Origin: Streptomyces africanus
GTDB lineage: Bacteria; Actinomycetota; Actinomycetes; Streptomycetales; Streptomycetaceae
DNA: 54,343 bases
Direction: 5' to 3'
NCBI RefSeq assembly: GCF_002150735.1
Contig: NZ_MUKA01000076.1
Coordinates: 230-54,572 of the forward strand
Shown here: in pieces, positions 8,460 to 16,537 of the stretch
Position numbering within the stretch: the stretch's first letter is position 1
Layout of the letters: each line of letters begins with the position of its first letter
Program-made: the position numbers and the translations under genes
Notes under the pieces: model-generated
The model's input: the letters and a program-made list of their open reading frames with translations, nothing else
Databases searched by the model: none
What the model was told of the DNA's origin: nothing

Positions 8460-9893
8460 TCAGCCGGCGGCGGGCACGGGGTCGCGGTCCGTTCCCGCCG
8501 CCGCCTTCGGGTCGGCATCCGCGGGCCGCTCGCCGGGGAGGGGGCCGGCCTGCGGCTCGGTGGTGTGTTCGTCCTCGGGGATAGAGGCGTACGGGACATC
8601 GCCGCGGAGGACCGCCTTGGCGCGGTCCTCGTCGAGCTGTCCCTCCCACTTGGCCACCGCCAGGGTGGCGACACCGTTCCCGATCACGCTGGTCAGGGCG
8701 CGGGCCTCGGACATGAAGCGGTCGATGCCGAAGATGAGGGCCAGGGCGGCGACGGGGACGTGCGGAACGGCGCTGAGGGTGGCTGCCAGGGCGATGAAGC
8801 CGGAGCCGGTGACGCCGGCGGCGCCCTTGGAGGTGAGCAGCATGACGGCGAGCATCGTCAGTTGCTGGGTGAGGCTGAGGTCGATGCCGAGGGCTTGGGC
8901 GAGGAAGACCGAGCCCATGGTCAGGTAGATCGCGGTGCCGTCGAGGTTGAAGGAGTACCCGGCGGGCAGCGTGATGCCGACGACCGGCTTGGAGGCGCCC
9001 GCGTGCTGGAGTTTGGCCATCATGCGCGGCAGCACCGGCTCGCTGGACGAGGTGCCCAGGACGATCAGCAGTTCCTCCTTGATGTAGCGGAGGAAGGGCA
9101 GCAGGCGCAGGCCGTTGATGCGCATGACCGTACCGAGGACGACCAGGACGAAGAACAGGGCGGTGAGCCAGAAGGAGCCGACCAGCAGGGAGAGATGGCG
9201 CAGGGTGTCCAGACCGTAGCTGCCGATCGTGAAGGCCATGGAGCCGAAGGCGCCGATCGGGGCCAGCCGCATGACCCAGCGGATGAGCGTGAACAGGACC
9301 TTGGACAGCTTCTCGACGCCCTGGGTGATGCCCGCACCCGCCTCGCCGGCGGCGTTCAGCCCGAAGCCGAACAGGACCGAGATCAGCAGCACCGGCAGGA
9401 TCTCGTGGCCGGTCAGCGCGCTGGGCAGCGTGTCCGGAATGATGGACAGGACGAACGCGGAGACGCTCTCGTGGCTCTGGGTCGCTTCCGGCGGCAGGCC
9501 CTCGGTGGAGAGGGTGGAGGGGTCGACGTGCAGTCCGCTGCCGGGCCTGACGATGTTGACGACGACCAGGCCGATCACCATGGCGACGGTCGTCAGGACC
9601 TCGAAGTAGATCAGCGCCTTGAGGCTGACCCGGCCCACGGCACGCGCGTTGCCCATGGAGGCGATGCCGTGGACGACGGTACAGAAGATGACCGGCGCGA
9701 TCATCATGCGCACCAGGGCGATGAACCCGTCGCCCAGGGGTTTCAGATCGGCTCCGAACGACGGCCACAGCCAGCCGACCGCAGCCCCGGCGAGAACGCC
9801 GATCAGGCACTGGACGTAGAGCAGGGACAGTGCGCGGCGGATGCGGCCGGGCGGCGCGGCGACGGGACCCGGGGCGGCGTCGTTGCGGCTCAT
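8460..9893 (-). CDS. dctA: C4-dicarboxylate transporter, DAACS family
   Basis: 477 residues from the ATG at 9893. It shows the sodium/dicarboxylate symporter hallmarks: MMIAPVIFCTVVHGIASM, the serine-rich hairpin GTSSSEPVLPRMM, the unwound-helix motif GYSFNLDGTAIYLTMGSVF and SKGAAGVTGSGFIALAATL. These place it with DctA, which imports succinate, fumarate, malate and similar acids with Na+ or H+. The C-terminal 60 residues are a charged, Pro/Glu-rich tail. It overlaps the stop of the PrpF-family gene by 4 bases (ATGA), so transporter and isomerase are made together, suggesting a substrate related to aconitate or oxalomesaconate. Confidence 0.9.
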   Translation of the reverse strand: MSRNDAAPGPVAAPPGRIRRALSLLYVQCLIGVLAGAAVGWLWPSFGADLKPLGDGFIALVRMMIAPVIFCTVVHGIASMGNARAVGRVSLKALIYFEVLTTVAMVIGLVVVNIVRPGSGLHVDPSTLSTEGLPPEATQSHESVSAFVLSIIPDTLPSALTGHEILPVLLISVLFGFGLNAAGEAGAGITQGVEKLSKVLFTLIRWVMRLAPIGAFGSMAFTIGSYGLDTLRHLSLLVGSFWLTALFFVLVVLGTVMRINGLRLLPFLRYIKEELLIVLGTSSSEPVLPRMMAKLQHAGASKPVVGITLPAGYSFNLDGTAIYLTMGSVFLAQALGIDLSLTQQLTMLAVMLLTSKGAAGVTGSGFIALAATLSAVPHVPVAALALIFGIDRFMSEARALTSVIGNGVATLAVAKWEGQLDEDRAKAVLRGDVPYASIPEDEHTTEPQAGPLPGERPADADPKAAAGTDRDPVPAAG

Positions 9894-11008
9894 GCGGGGC
9901 GTCCTTCCAGGACGGGAACGAGGAGTTCGGCTCGGGCGATGCGGCGGGCGGCGCGGTGCAGCAGCACCGTGGGGGAAGCGCCGTCCGCCGCGGGGACGGC
10001 TCGGGCGGTGATGACACCGGCCGGGGTGCCCAGGCGGAGCGTGCCGTCGGCGGTCTGCCGGGCCACGCGGTGGGCGAGGGTGCCGGGGGTGGCGGCCGCG
10101 GTGGCCAGGGCGACGGCCGAGGTGAGGCCGATCGCCGGGTGGGGGGCGTGCATGGAGACCATGCGTACGGCCAGGTCGTAGTCGTCCTCTCCGACCGGGG
10201 TGCCGTCGGAGGTGCGGTAGGGGGCGGGGCGGGCGACCACGCCGACCTTCGGCACGGCGTGGCTGACGGGATCGTGCTCCTGGACCAGGCCCATGGCGAG
10301 GGCCGCCTGACGGCGCAGCACGGTGAGTGCGGGCAACGCCGCGGCGAACTCCGCCAGGGACTCGGTGCCCTGCAGACCGAACGCCTTGGCCTCGAACAGC
10401 GCGGCCGGGGCTCCGGCGTCGACCAGAGACGCCTCGACCCGTCCGGTGGGTCCGCTCAGGGTGTCCAGGGCGCGGCCGGTCGGCAGGGTACGGCCCGTCG
10501 TCGAACCCGCCGGGTCCTCGAAGCCGAGCAGGACCGGCACGCCGAGTGCGGCGGTGCCGGGCACCGCGGCCGTGCCCTCGTCGGGAGCCGTACGCCCCGG
10601 GGTGGGGATGGTGCCGGTGAGCCGGGCCCCGGTGTTGACGTTGCGCATCCGCACCGTGGTGGCCTCCGACGTGACCGGCACCAGGCCGTTGTGGACGGCG
10701 TAGAGGGCGACGGCCGTGGCGCAGTTGCCGCAGTTGCTGGCCCACTCCACGCGCTCGTCACCGATGCCGACCTGCGCGAAGGCGTACTCGACGTCGACGC
10801 CCGGCTCGGCCGACGTCCGGACGATCGCGGCCTTGGAGGTGGTGGAGGAGGCACCGCCGACGCCGTCGATCTGGCGGGGGTCGGCGGCGTTGTAGGCGGC
10901 GAGCAGCAGGGTGTCGGCGTCCACGCCGGTCGCGGCCACCTGGTGGTGGTCGAAGATCCAGCACTTGCTCGTACCGCCGCGGATCATCTCGCCCTGCAGA
11001 CGCAACAC
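9890..11008 (-). CDS. PrpF-family isomerase/tautomerase (4-oxalomesaconate tautomerase or methylaconitate isomerase type)
   Basis: 372 residues from a GTG at 11008 with GAGGAG 6 bases upstream. Starting at 11104 would add 32 residues, lack a ribosome site and run through the LysR operator region. The N-terminus LRLQGEMIRGGTSKCWIFDHH carries the MIRGGTSK motif of PrpF/DUF453 proteins, and the conserved active-site Cys lies in WASNCGNCATAVALYAV. These enzymes move a double bond by proton transfer in substituted aconitates or oxalomesaconate. Coupling to dctA and divergence from a LysR gene match carboxylic-acid-utilisation loci. The exact substrate is unresolved. Confidence 0.85.
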   Translation of the reverse strand: MLRLQGEMIRGGTSKCWIFDHHQVAATGVDADTLLLAAYNAADPRQIDGVGGASSTTSKAAIVRTSAEPGVDVEYAFAQVGIGDERVEWASNCGNCATAVALYAVHNGLVPVTSEATTVRMRNVNTGARLTGTIPTPGRTAPDEGTAAVPGTAALGVPVLLGFEDPAGSTTGRTLPTGRALDTLSGPTGRVEASLVDAGAPAALFEAKAFGLQGTESLAEFAAALPALTVLRRQAALAMGLVQEHDPVSHAVPKVGVVARPAPYRTSDGTPVGEDDYDLAVRMVSMHAPHPAIGLTSAVALATAAATPGTLAHRVARQTADGTLRLGTPAGVITARAVPAADGASPTVLLHRAARRIARAELLVPVLEGRPA

Positions 11009-11102
11009 AACAGACTCCTCATGGCAACCCCGACGGCACTTCCGTGCGGGGTGCGATCCACACTGGGCTCGAAGAGCGTGAAGTACAATCTCGGAAATCT
11101 GC

Positions 11103-11118
11103 ACAGCTATTAAGCTGT
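11103..11118. promoter_or_regulatory. Inverted repeat, candidate LysR-family binding site
   Basis: ACAGCT-ATTA-AGCTGT lies in the 129-base divergent gap between the PrpF-family gene and the LysR gene, 20 bases before the LysR start. CTA-N8-TAG overlaps it, and TTAA repeats follow at 11111-11126. The position suits autoregulation plus control of the divergent operon. Confidence 0.6.
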
Positions 11119-11137
11119 AGTTAAGGCTGGAGGTGCT

Positions 11138-12049
11138 GTGGTGCTGGACGTCCGGCGCATCCTGCTCTTCACGGAAGTCGCCCGCCGGGGCTCGGTCACC
11201 GCGACCGCGCGGGCCCTCAACTACACGCCGTCAGCCGTGTCCCAGCAGGTCAGCCGCCTGGAAGCGGAGGCCGGGCAGCCGCTGCTGGAACGCCATGCGC
11301 GGGGCGTCACACTCACCGACGCGGGCCGCGCCCTGGCCGAACGCGGCGAGCGGATCGAGCGGGAACTGACGGCCGCGGAGAACGAACTCGCCGACTTCGC
11401 GGGACTGCGCGCGGGCACTCTCCGGGTCGGAACCTTTCCCACCGTCGGCGCCTCCCTCCTCCCGCGGGCCGTGATCGCCTTCCGGGAAGCGCACCCCGAG
11501 GTGCGGCTGACCGTGCGCAGCGCCCGCATCGCGGGCCTGTGGGCGATGCTGGAGAACCGCGAGATCGAGATGTCCCTGATGTGGGACTACGACTGGAACC
11601 GCATCGACCGCGAGGACATCGTCGTCGCCCCACTCGCCGACGACCCGCCGGCCCTCCTCGTCAGCAAGGACCACCCCCTCGCCGGCCGCTCTTCGGCCGC
11701 CCTGGCCGATTTCGCGGACGACCCCTGGATCACCCGTGCCGACCACCACCCGGTGGCCGAGGCCCTCGCCCGCAGCTGTCACGCGGCCGGTTTTGAACCG
11801 CAGATCGCCTACGAGGCACATGACTACCAGGAGGCCCAGGCCATGGTCGCCGCGGGCATCGGCGTCGCCCTCGCGCCCACCCTCGCCCTCGAAGGCACCC
11901 GAGCCGGCGTCAGCGTCCTGCCTCTCCAGCCCCCCGCCCCCGTACGCCGTATCCTCCTGGTCCGCATGAGCGACCACGTCCTGACGCCCGCCGCCCAGGC
12001 CTTCGCGGGGTTCCTGCGCGACGCCGCCTCGGCCGGCACGGCGTCATGA
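11138..12049 (+). CDS. LysR-family transcriptional regulator
   Basis: 303 residues. The N-terminal winged helix (about residues 3-60) reads VRRILLFTEVARRGSVTATA then SAVSQQVSRLEAEAGQPLLE. A co-inducer-binding domain follows (about 90-295) with GTLRVGTFPTVGASLLPRAV. There are adjacent GTG codons at 11138 and 11141; GGAGG at 11129-11133 is 4 bases from the first and 7 from the second, so the second may be used. It diverges from the PrpF-dctA pair across a 129-base gap containing an inverted repeat, and most likely activates that pair in response to the acid it transports. Confidence 0.9.
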   Translation: MVLDVRRILLFTEVARRGSVTATARALNYTPSAVSQQVSRLEAEAGQPLLERHARGVTLTDAGRALAERGERIERELTAAENELADFAGLRAGTLRVGTFPTVGASLLPRAVIAFREAHPEVRLTVRSARIAGLWAMLENREIEMSLMWDYDWNRIDREDIVVAPLADDPPALLVSKDHPLAGRSSAALADFADDPWITRADHHPVAEALARSCHAAGFEPQIAYEAHDYQEAQAMVAAGIGVALAPTLALEGTRAGVSVLPLQPPAPVRRILLVRMSDHVLTPAAQAFAGFLRDAASAGTAS

Positions 12050-12093
12050 GCGCCACCCGGGACCCCGGAGGCGGGCCCCACCGCGCAGGGCGG

Positions 12094-12218
12094 CTACGGG
12101 GTGCGGCTGCGGATGCCGCTCAGCGCGGACCGGCCGCCCACCAGGAGCTGAGTGGCCGCCAGTTGCGCGTACAGCCGGTCCTGGGCCACCAGTTCCTCAT
12201 GGGTGCCCACCGACCGGA
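12094..12218 (-). pseudogene. Remnant: C-terminus of an ABC transporter ATPase
   Basis: The minus strand encodes GTHEELVAQDRLYAQLAATQ and a short tail to a stop at 12094. GTHEEL...LY..L...Q is the standard end of exporter-type fused membrane/ATPase ABC subunits. Nothing before it in frame looks like an ABC protein: the homology ends around 12215, where an unrelated gene fragment on the other strand begins. This is a decayed tail of a gene that once ran leftwards. The boundary is approximate. Confidence 0.6.
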
Positions 12219-12404
12219 CCCCACCTGGCCTGCGCGCTGGCGGTGTTCGGCATGTACGTCGTGCACATCGGCCCCCAGCTGCCGGCCACGGACGGCGTCG
12301 CCAGCTGGATCCGCTACCTGGCGGACGGTCACCCGTCGGTCCTGTTCGCCACCCTCGCCGGGTTCTCACTGATGCTGATCGCCGGCCGCCGGGCATCCGA
12401 TGAG
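12219..12404 (+). pseudogene. Remnant: internal N-terminal piece of a DUF418 / heparan-alpha-glucosaminide N-acetyltransferase-like membrane protein
   Basis: The plus strand encodes LACALAVFGMYVVHIGPQLP then ASWIRYLADGHPSVLFATLA and GFSLMLIAGRR. This is the first two membrane segments of DUF418/DUF1624-type proteins, which normally begin with a short lead-in to this motif and run to about 380-420 residues. Here both the start and everything after the second helix are missing; after AGRR the frame reads only through the antisense of the esterase. The fragment abuts the ABC remnant. Boundaries are approximate. The 60 bases after it (12405-12467) hold nothing I recognise. Confidence 0.6.
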
Positions 12405-12467
12405 GTCGGCCAGGGCGGCCCGGCCGCCCCGGTCAGCGGTGCTGAAGGCTGCTCGACCGGCCGGGCA

Positions 12468-13361
12468 TCAAACGCTGAGTGCGGTGCGCAAGGTGGTTGC
12501 CATGATGTCGATGGCCGCCTTCCCCGCCGGTACCGGACCGGTGTGGGTGAAGTAGTGATCGACTCCGTCGAAGACTCGGTGGATGACCGGAACGCCGGCG
12601 GCTTCCAGAGCCTTGGCGTAGGCGTCGCCCTCGTCGCGCAGGCGGTCGTTCTCCGCGGTGATGACCAGGGCGGGAGGGAGCCCGGCGAGATCATCGGCCA
12701 GTGCGGGCGAGACGAGGGGATCGGCACGGTGGGCGGGGTCGGGGACGTAGGCGGCCGTGAAGACCCGCATGAGCTGCGGGCTGAGCAGCGGCTTGGCGAT
12801 GAGGGACTGCTTGGTGGCAGGGTCGGCGAGCTGATCGAGCGGAGCGGAGTCGATGATCTGAAGCCGTGGCGAGAAGGTGCCGCGGTCCCGGGCCATACGG
12901 CAGACCGCGGCCGTCAGATTTGCCCCGGCGCTGTGTCCGCCCACGGCAATGCGCGAGCCGTCCCAGCCGCCCCCGGGGCCGTTCTCGGCGGCCCACGCGG
13001 TGACGTCGTACGCCTGGGTGACGGGCACCGGAAACCGTCGCTGCGGGGCGACGGCATAGTCCACGTTGATCACGACACAGCCGGCCATGGCGGCTATGTA
13101 ACGGCAGATGTGGTCGTCCTGCTCCGGGCGGGCGACCACGAAACCGCCGCCGTGGAAGTTGACGTACACGGGGGCCGGAGTTCCGGTGTCGGCCGGCGGT
13201 CGGTAGACCGTGCAGGGCACCGGGCCGGCGCCGGTCTCCACGATGACGGCTTCGGTCCGCTTCGGGATGTCCGCGAAGCGCAGGTCCTTGTGGACCCGCG
13301 ACATCATCCGACCGAGCAGCAGTTGGATCCCTCTGGCCTGGATCCTGGGACTCAGTGGCAT
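12468..13361 (-). CDS. Alpha/beta hydrolase, hormone-sensitive-lipase family esterase
   Basis: 297 residues from the ATG at 13361; a GTG at 13373 would add four residues but has no spaced ribosome site. The oxyanion motif HGGG is at residues 70-73, the nucleophile elbow GHSAG puts Ser at 144, and the rest of the triad is Asp239 (in ENDRLRDEGD) and His269 (in DGVDHYF). This is the bacterial HSL (family IV) esterase layout, active on short-chain acyl esters. No signal peptide is visible, so it is intracellular. It stands alone next to gene debris and its natural ester is unknown. Confidence 0.9.
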   Translation of the reverse strand: MPLSPRIQARGIQLLLGRMMSRVHKDLRFADIPKRTEAVIVETGAGPVPCTVYRPPADTGTPAPVYVNFHGGGFVVARPEQDDHICRYIAAMAGCVVINVDYAVAPQRRFPVPVTQAYDVTAWAAENGPGGGWDGSRIAVGGHSAGANLTAAVCRMARDRGTFSPRLQIIDSAPLDQLADPATKQSLIAKPLLSPQLMRVFTAAYVPDPAHRADPLVSPALADDLAGLPPALVITAENDRLRDEGDAYAKALEAAGVPVIHRVFDGVDHYFTHTGPVPAGKAAIDIMATTLRTALSV

Positions 13362-13482
13362 ACTTCGGCCCACCCTTCGCTACAACTTTAAAATAACAGG
13401 ATTCCTGATAATGGACGCTCTCTCTTCGTCGCGCAACAGGCAGACACCAGGGGAGCTGCGGGACGGCAGATAATGTGCGGGT

Positions 13483-14067
13483 ATGGCGATGACGGGGGAG
13501 CGGCGGGTCCTTTACCGGCAGGGCACTGGGTTCTGGCGGATGACGGCCAAGTGGGTTCTGGTCTTCGGGGCCCTGTACCTGTTGGACGGCGGAGTGCTCC
13601 GGACGTGGGGCGACGCTCTGTTCTGGCCGGTGATCGGAATCCTGCTGTGGGTGCCGTTCGGGATCGGCCTCGTCTGGTATCCGAGGAAGGACCAGCGCGT
13701 CGAGCTGACGACGCGTGAACTGCGTGTACGGCGCAAGCGGCTGCCGATGGAAGAGGTGAACCTGCTGCACGTGGCGCGGTTGTGGCTGGAGGGGCGGTCG
13801 ACGGCGGACGATCAGCCGGTGCTGGAATGGAAACGGTTCGACCGGGTGGTGTGGGTGCCGCTGCTGGACGGCCGGGCGTTCGGCGTGGAGTTTCGCGACC
13901 CGGCCGCGTTCGCCAAGGTTTTCGGCGCCTTCGCGGTAGCGGCGTGCGGCGGGCCGGAAATCGTCCGCGCGAGGGCCGCGGCGGCAACCTACCCGGAGCC
14001 GCGCCCGATGCGGGCCCGCTCCGCGGACGACGGCTCCTGGCCGGACATCCTGGACATCTTCGACTGA
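13483..14067 (+). CDS. Hypothetical membrane protein
   Basis: 194 residues, not assigned to a family. Two membrane segments close to the N-terminus (about residues 22-40, WVLVFGALYLLDGGVL, and 45-65, LFWPVIGILLWVPFGIGLVW) are followed by a soluble domain of about 125 residues starting YPRKDQRVELTTRELRVRRK, and an acidic tail DDGSWPDILDIFD. The layout resembles small actinobacterial proteins in which a membrane hairpin anchors a PH-like beta domain, but that is a guess. It reads away from the esterase across a 121-base AT-richer gap and has no obvious operon partner. Confidence 0.7.
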   Translation: MAMTGERRVLYRQGTGFWRMTAKWVLVFGALYLLDGGVLRTWGDALFWPVIGILLWVPFGIGLVWYPRKDQRVELTTRELRVRRKRLPMEEVNLLHVARLWLEGRSTADDQPVLEWKRFDRVVWVPLLDGRAFGVEFRDPAAFAKVFGAFAVAACGGPEIVRARAAAATYPEPRPMRARSADDGSWPDILDIFD

Positions 14068-14487
14068 GGGCCGCACATGCACGGTACGGGGCAGCGGTCC
14101 GCAGGGCCGCGAAGAACTGCGCAGGGCCGGAGGTGTGGCGCCTGGCCGCCGAGCCCCGAGCCGTCACCCGCCTGTGACATCGCACTGATCGCGTGACGCC
14201 GGGGTCGATGTTGTAGTGCCCGTCCACGGATACCCGCAGGGTGATCTGGGTCTCCGCGAGGTGAGGAACTCGCGGACTTCGGCACAGTTGTCCACACCCC
14301 GGCCGCACGCCGCCCGCTCGGGCTCAGGGATGTACTGCCAGTGCATGGTTCATCAGTAACTGGTTGCCCGCCCGGGACACCTGTTACCTGGATGCCGTCG
14401 CCCTCAGTCGCCCGGCCGTCGGACGTGGCCGGTTACCCGTACGCAAGGACCACCCCCATGCCCCCGGCAACGACCTGCGAGCCACAC

Positions 14488-14640
14488 GAGCGGAGCGCCT
14501 CTACGCAGCAGCGCATCGCAGCACACCGCGACCAACTCAACTCCGGTGCGCTGTCCCTGCAACTCGACGACGAGGTCATGGAACGCCTCGACCGCACCTG
14601 GCCGGGACCAGGGGAAGCATCGCAGGCGTATGCGGGGTGA
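14488..14640 (+). pseudogene. Remnant: C-terminus of an aldo/keto reductase
   Basis: The plus strand ends with LQLDDEVMERLDRTWPGPGE then ASQAYAG and a stop at 14640. This matches the standard end of actinobacterial aldo/keto reductases (LDDEVL..LDEIFPGPG...PEAFAW). The preceding frame does not encode the barrel. The start coordinate is approximate. The rest of the 14068-14722 gap shows no gene I can support; a short minus-strand frame near 14164-14346 has protein-like stretches but appears frameshifted and was not called. Confidence 0.5.
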
Positions 14641-14722
14641 AGCCGGCCCCGGGCCGATCGACACCCCGGGCCGCCGTGCCGACGCAGCGCCGAGCACTGC
14701 CGGGCGGCGATCCGCCGATGGC

Positions 14723-15652
14723 GTGGATCGCGGGGACCCCGGCCCCGACCACCTCGCCGCCAACCGCGCCGACATCCGGGACTTCCTCGTCGGCCGACGA
14801 GCCAGGATCACCCCGGAGCAGGTCGGACTGCCCAGCAGCGGTCCACGCCGGGTGCCCGGGCTGCGGCGCGAGGAAGTCGCGCAGCTGTCTTCCATCAGCA
14901 CCGACTACTACACCCGGGTCGAGCAGGGGCGCATGCGGGCGTCCGTCTCCGTCCTGGAAGCGGTGGCCCGGGCCCTGCACCTGGACGAGGACGAGCGCAG
15001 GTACCTGTTCGACCTGGCCCGGGCAGCCGGTCCCGCCCGGAGCGCACCTCGGCGCCGCAGGGATGTCGAGGTGCCGCCCTCCGTCCAGTGGATGCTCGAC
15101 TCCATGACGAAGTCGTCGGCCTTCGTACGTAACGGCCTCATGGATGTCATCGCCCACAACGCGCTGTTCCGTGCTCTGCACGCGCCGATGTTCGACAGCG
15201 ACACCGTCGACCGGCGCGGCCGGCCGAACATCGCCCGCTACCTCTTCCTCGATCCGGGCTCAGCCGATCTGTTCGTCGACTGGGAGGCCGCCGCCGTGAC
15301 CACTGTCGCGCTGATACGCGCCGAGGCCGGTCGCGAACCCCGCGACCGGGCCCTGCGTGAGCTCATCGGCGAACTGTCCACGCTCAGCACCCGGTTCCGC
15401 ACCCACTGGGCCGCACACCCCGTCCGCATCCGCCACCACGGCACCAAGCGGCTGCAGCACCCCTACGCCGGACGACTGGAGCTGGCGTACCGATCCATGG
15501 ATCTGCCGCTGTCGGACCGCGCCGTGTACGACCTGACTGTCTATACCGCCGAGCCCGGCACCTCTTCCGAAGACCGGCTCGAGCTCCTCGCCAGTCGGTG
15601 TCCGTCGCGGCGGCCTCCCGGGGCGGGTGCGACCTCGGATGGCTTACGGTGA
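14723..15652 (+). CDS. XRE-family HTH regulator with MmyB-like ligand-binding domain
   Basis: About 309 residues if the GTG at 14723 is the start; the frame is open further upstream and no clear ribosome site decides it. The helix-turn-helix segment reads RADIRDFLVGRRARITPEQV then VPGLRREEVAQLSSISTDYY and TRVEQGRMRASVSVLEAVAR (about residues 12-85). The C-terminal domain (about 110-285) is MmyB-like, with VIAHNALFRALHAPMF and DWEAAAVTTVALIRAEAGRE. These proteins are abundant in Streptomyces, often next to short-chain dehydrogenase or reductase genes they control. The upstream aldo/keto reductase fragment may be the relic of such a target. The C-terminal 20 residues are low-complexity. Confidence 0.85.
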   Translation: MDRGDPGPDHLAANRADIRDFLVGRRARITPEQVGLPSSGPRRVPGLRREEVAQLSSISTDYYTRVEQGRMRASVSVLEAVARALHLDEDERRYLFDLARAAGPARSAPRRRRDVEVPPSVQWMLDSMTKSSAFVRNGLMDVIAHNALFRALHAPMFDSDTVDRRGRPNIARYLFLDPGSADLFVDWEAAAVTTVALIRAEAGREPRDRALRELIGELSTLSTRFRTHWAAHPVRIRHHGTKRLQHPYAGRLELAYRSMDLPLSDRAVYDLTVYTAEPGTSSEDRLELLASRCPSRRPPGAGATSDGLR

Positions 15653-15715
15653 GCTGGGCGAAGTGGACGGGGCATGCGGCTATGCGCCGCCGGCCAGTGG
15701 ACAAGGCGGGGAAGC

Positions 15716-16351
15716 GTGACGTCACAGCGCGGCAAGCAGCCGGCGGTAGCCGCCCGGGGCCGTACGGCGGCCGGTCGGGCTCCGGGACCGCGTGCGGTGG
15801 AGATCCGGAACGCCGCCCTCGTCCTGTTCGCCGAGCGAGGGTACGCCGCCACCACGATGGCCGACATCGGCGAAGCGGTGGGGATGCGCGGGCCGAGCCT
15901 GTACAAGCACGTGGGGTCCAAGCAGGAACTGCTCACCCAGATCATGACGGGCACGATGGACGACCTGCTGCGGAACCACCGCGCTGCCGTCGCGGGCTGT
16001 GAGGACGTGGTGGAGCGGCTGCGCCGGGCCGCCGAGGCCCATGTCCGCTACCACGCCCGGCACCGCCTCGAAGCGTTCGTGGGGACCCGGGAGATCCGCA
16101 GCCTGGAGGAGCCCCACCGTGCGGAGGTCCTTCAGCGGCGTGCCGCATACGAGCAGGCATTCCGGACGTTGCTGAGCGAAGGTGTGCAGGCCGGGCGTTT
16201 CAGTATCACCACGGTGAAGCTGACCTCCTACGCGATCCTGGATCTCGGGATGGGCGTGCCTGTCTGGTACCGCGAGGACGCGGACCTGACGGAAGATCAG
16301 GTCGTCTACCAGTACGGCGACTTCGCCCTGCGGCTGGCCGGCGCGCGCTGA
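15716..16351 (+). CDS. TetR-family transcriptional regulator
   Basis: 211 residues from the GTG at 15716, chosen because GGGGAA lies 5 bases upstream; an ATG at 15674 is in frame but lacks a site. The HTH (about residues 25-70) is RNAALVLFAERGYAATTMAD then IGEAVGMRGPSLYKHVGSKQ, with the usual Y-x-H-V-x-S-K end. The ligand-binding half resembles the KstR2/AcrR-type C-terminal domain of TetR proteins near fatty-acid or steroid catabolic genes. It stands directly before the MFS importer on the same strand, across a 186-base gap with the TGAGTTCAGTT element, and may control the start of the catabolic island. Confidence 0.88.
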   Translation: MTSQRGKQPAVAARGRTAAGRAPGPRAVEIRNAALVLFAERGYAATTMADIGEAVGMRGPSLYKHVGSKQELLTQIMTGTMDDLLRNHRAAVAGCEDVVERLRRAAEAHVRYHARHRLEAFVGTREIRSLEEPHRAEVLQRRAAYEQAFRTLLSEGVQAGRFSITTVKLTSYAILDLGMGVPVWYREDADLTEDQVVYQYGDFALRLAGAR

Positions 16352-16393
16352 CTCGACGGGAAGAGTCCGTCTCGGCGGGGTGCCCTAGATGTA

Positions 16394-16414
16394 AATCGAA
16401 TCGAGTTCAAAGTC
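16394..16414. promoter_or_regulatory. Degenerate copy of the TGAGTTCAGTT element
   Basis: TCGAGTTCAAAG follows an overlapping AATCGA repeat, about 74 bases upstream of the better copy at 16468 in the same promoter region. It differs from the core at several positions. Confidence 0.35.
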
Positions 16415-16467
16415 ATCACTCCGTTCTCGGTCTTGCCTCAAGAAAATCGCCGCATCGGGCTAGCTGT

Positions 16468-16484
16468 ACTGAGTTCAGTTCTGT
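16468..16484. promoter_or_regulatory. TGAGTTCAGTT element upstream of the MFS transporter
   Basis: ACTGAGTTCAGTTCTGT. The first 12 bases, ACTGA-GT-TCAGT, form a perfect inverted repeat with a 2-base centre. It lies 54 bases upstream of the MFS start codon and recurs before other genes of the island. Confidence 0.7.
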
Positions 16485-16537
16485 AGCGTCCCCGGCGTCG
16501 GCAGGTACGGGACCGTGCCGGGAAGGAGAGTCGGAGC

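Noticed and set aside
8445..10181. Long plus-strand frame of 578 codons opposite dctA and the PrpF-family gene
   Set aside because: Its translation is low-complexity (Gly/Asp/Gln-rich), has no domain, and lies antisense to two well-supported genes; it is a product of third-position G/C bias.
12405..12467. Third gene fragment between the DUF418 piece and the esterase
   Set aside because: The minus strand can be read as a short protein-like stretch (FSTADRGGRAALADLIG) but it is too short and unmatched to support a call.
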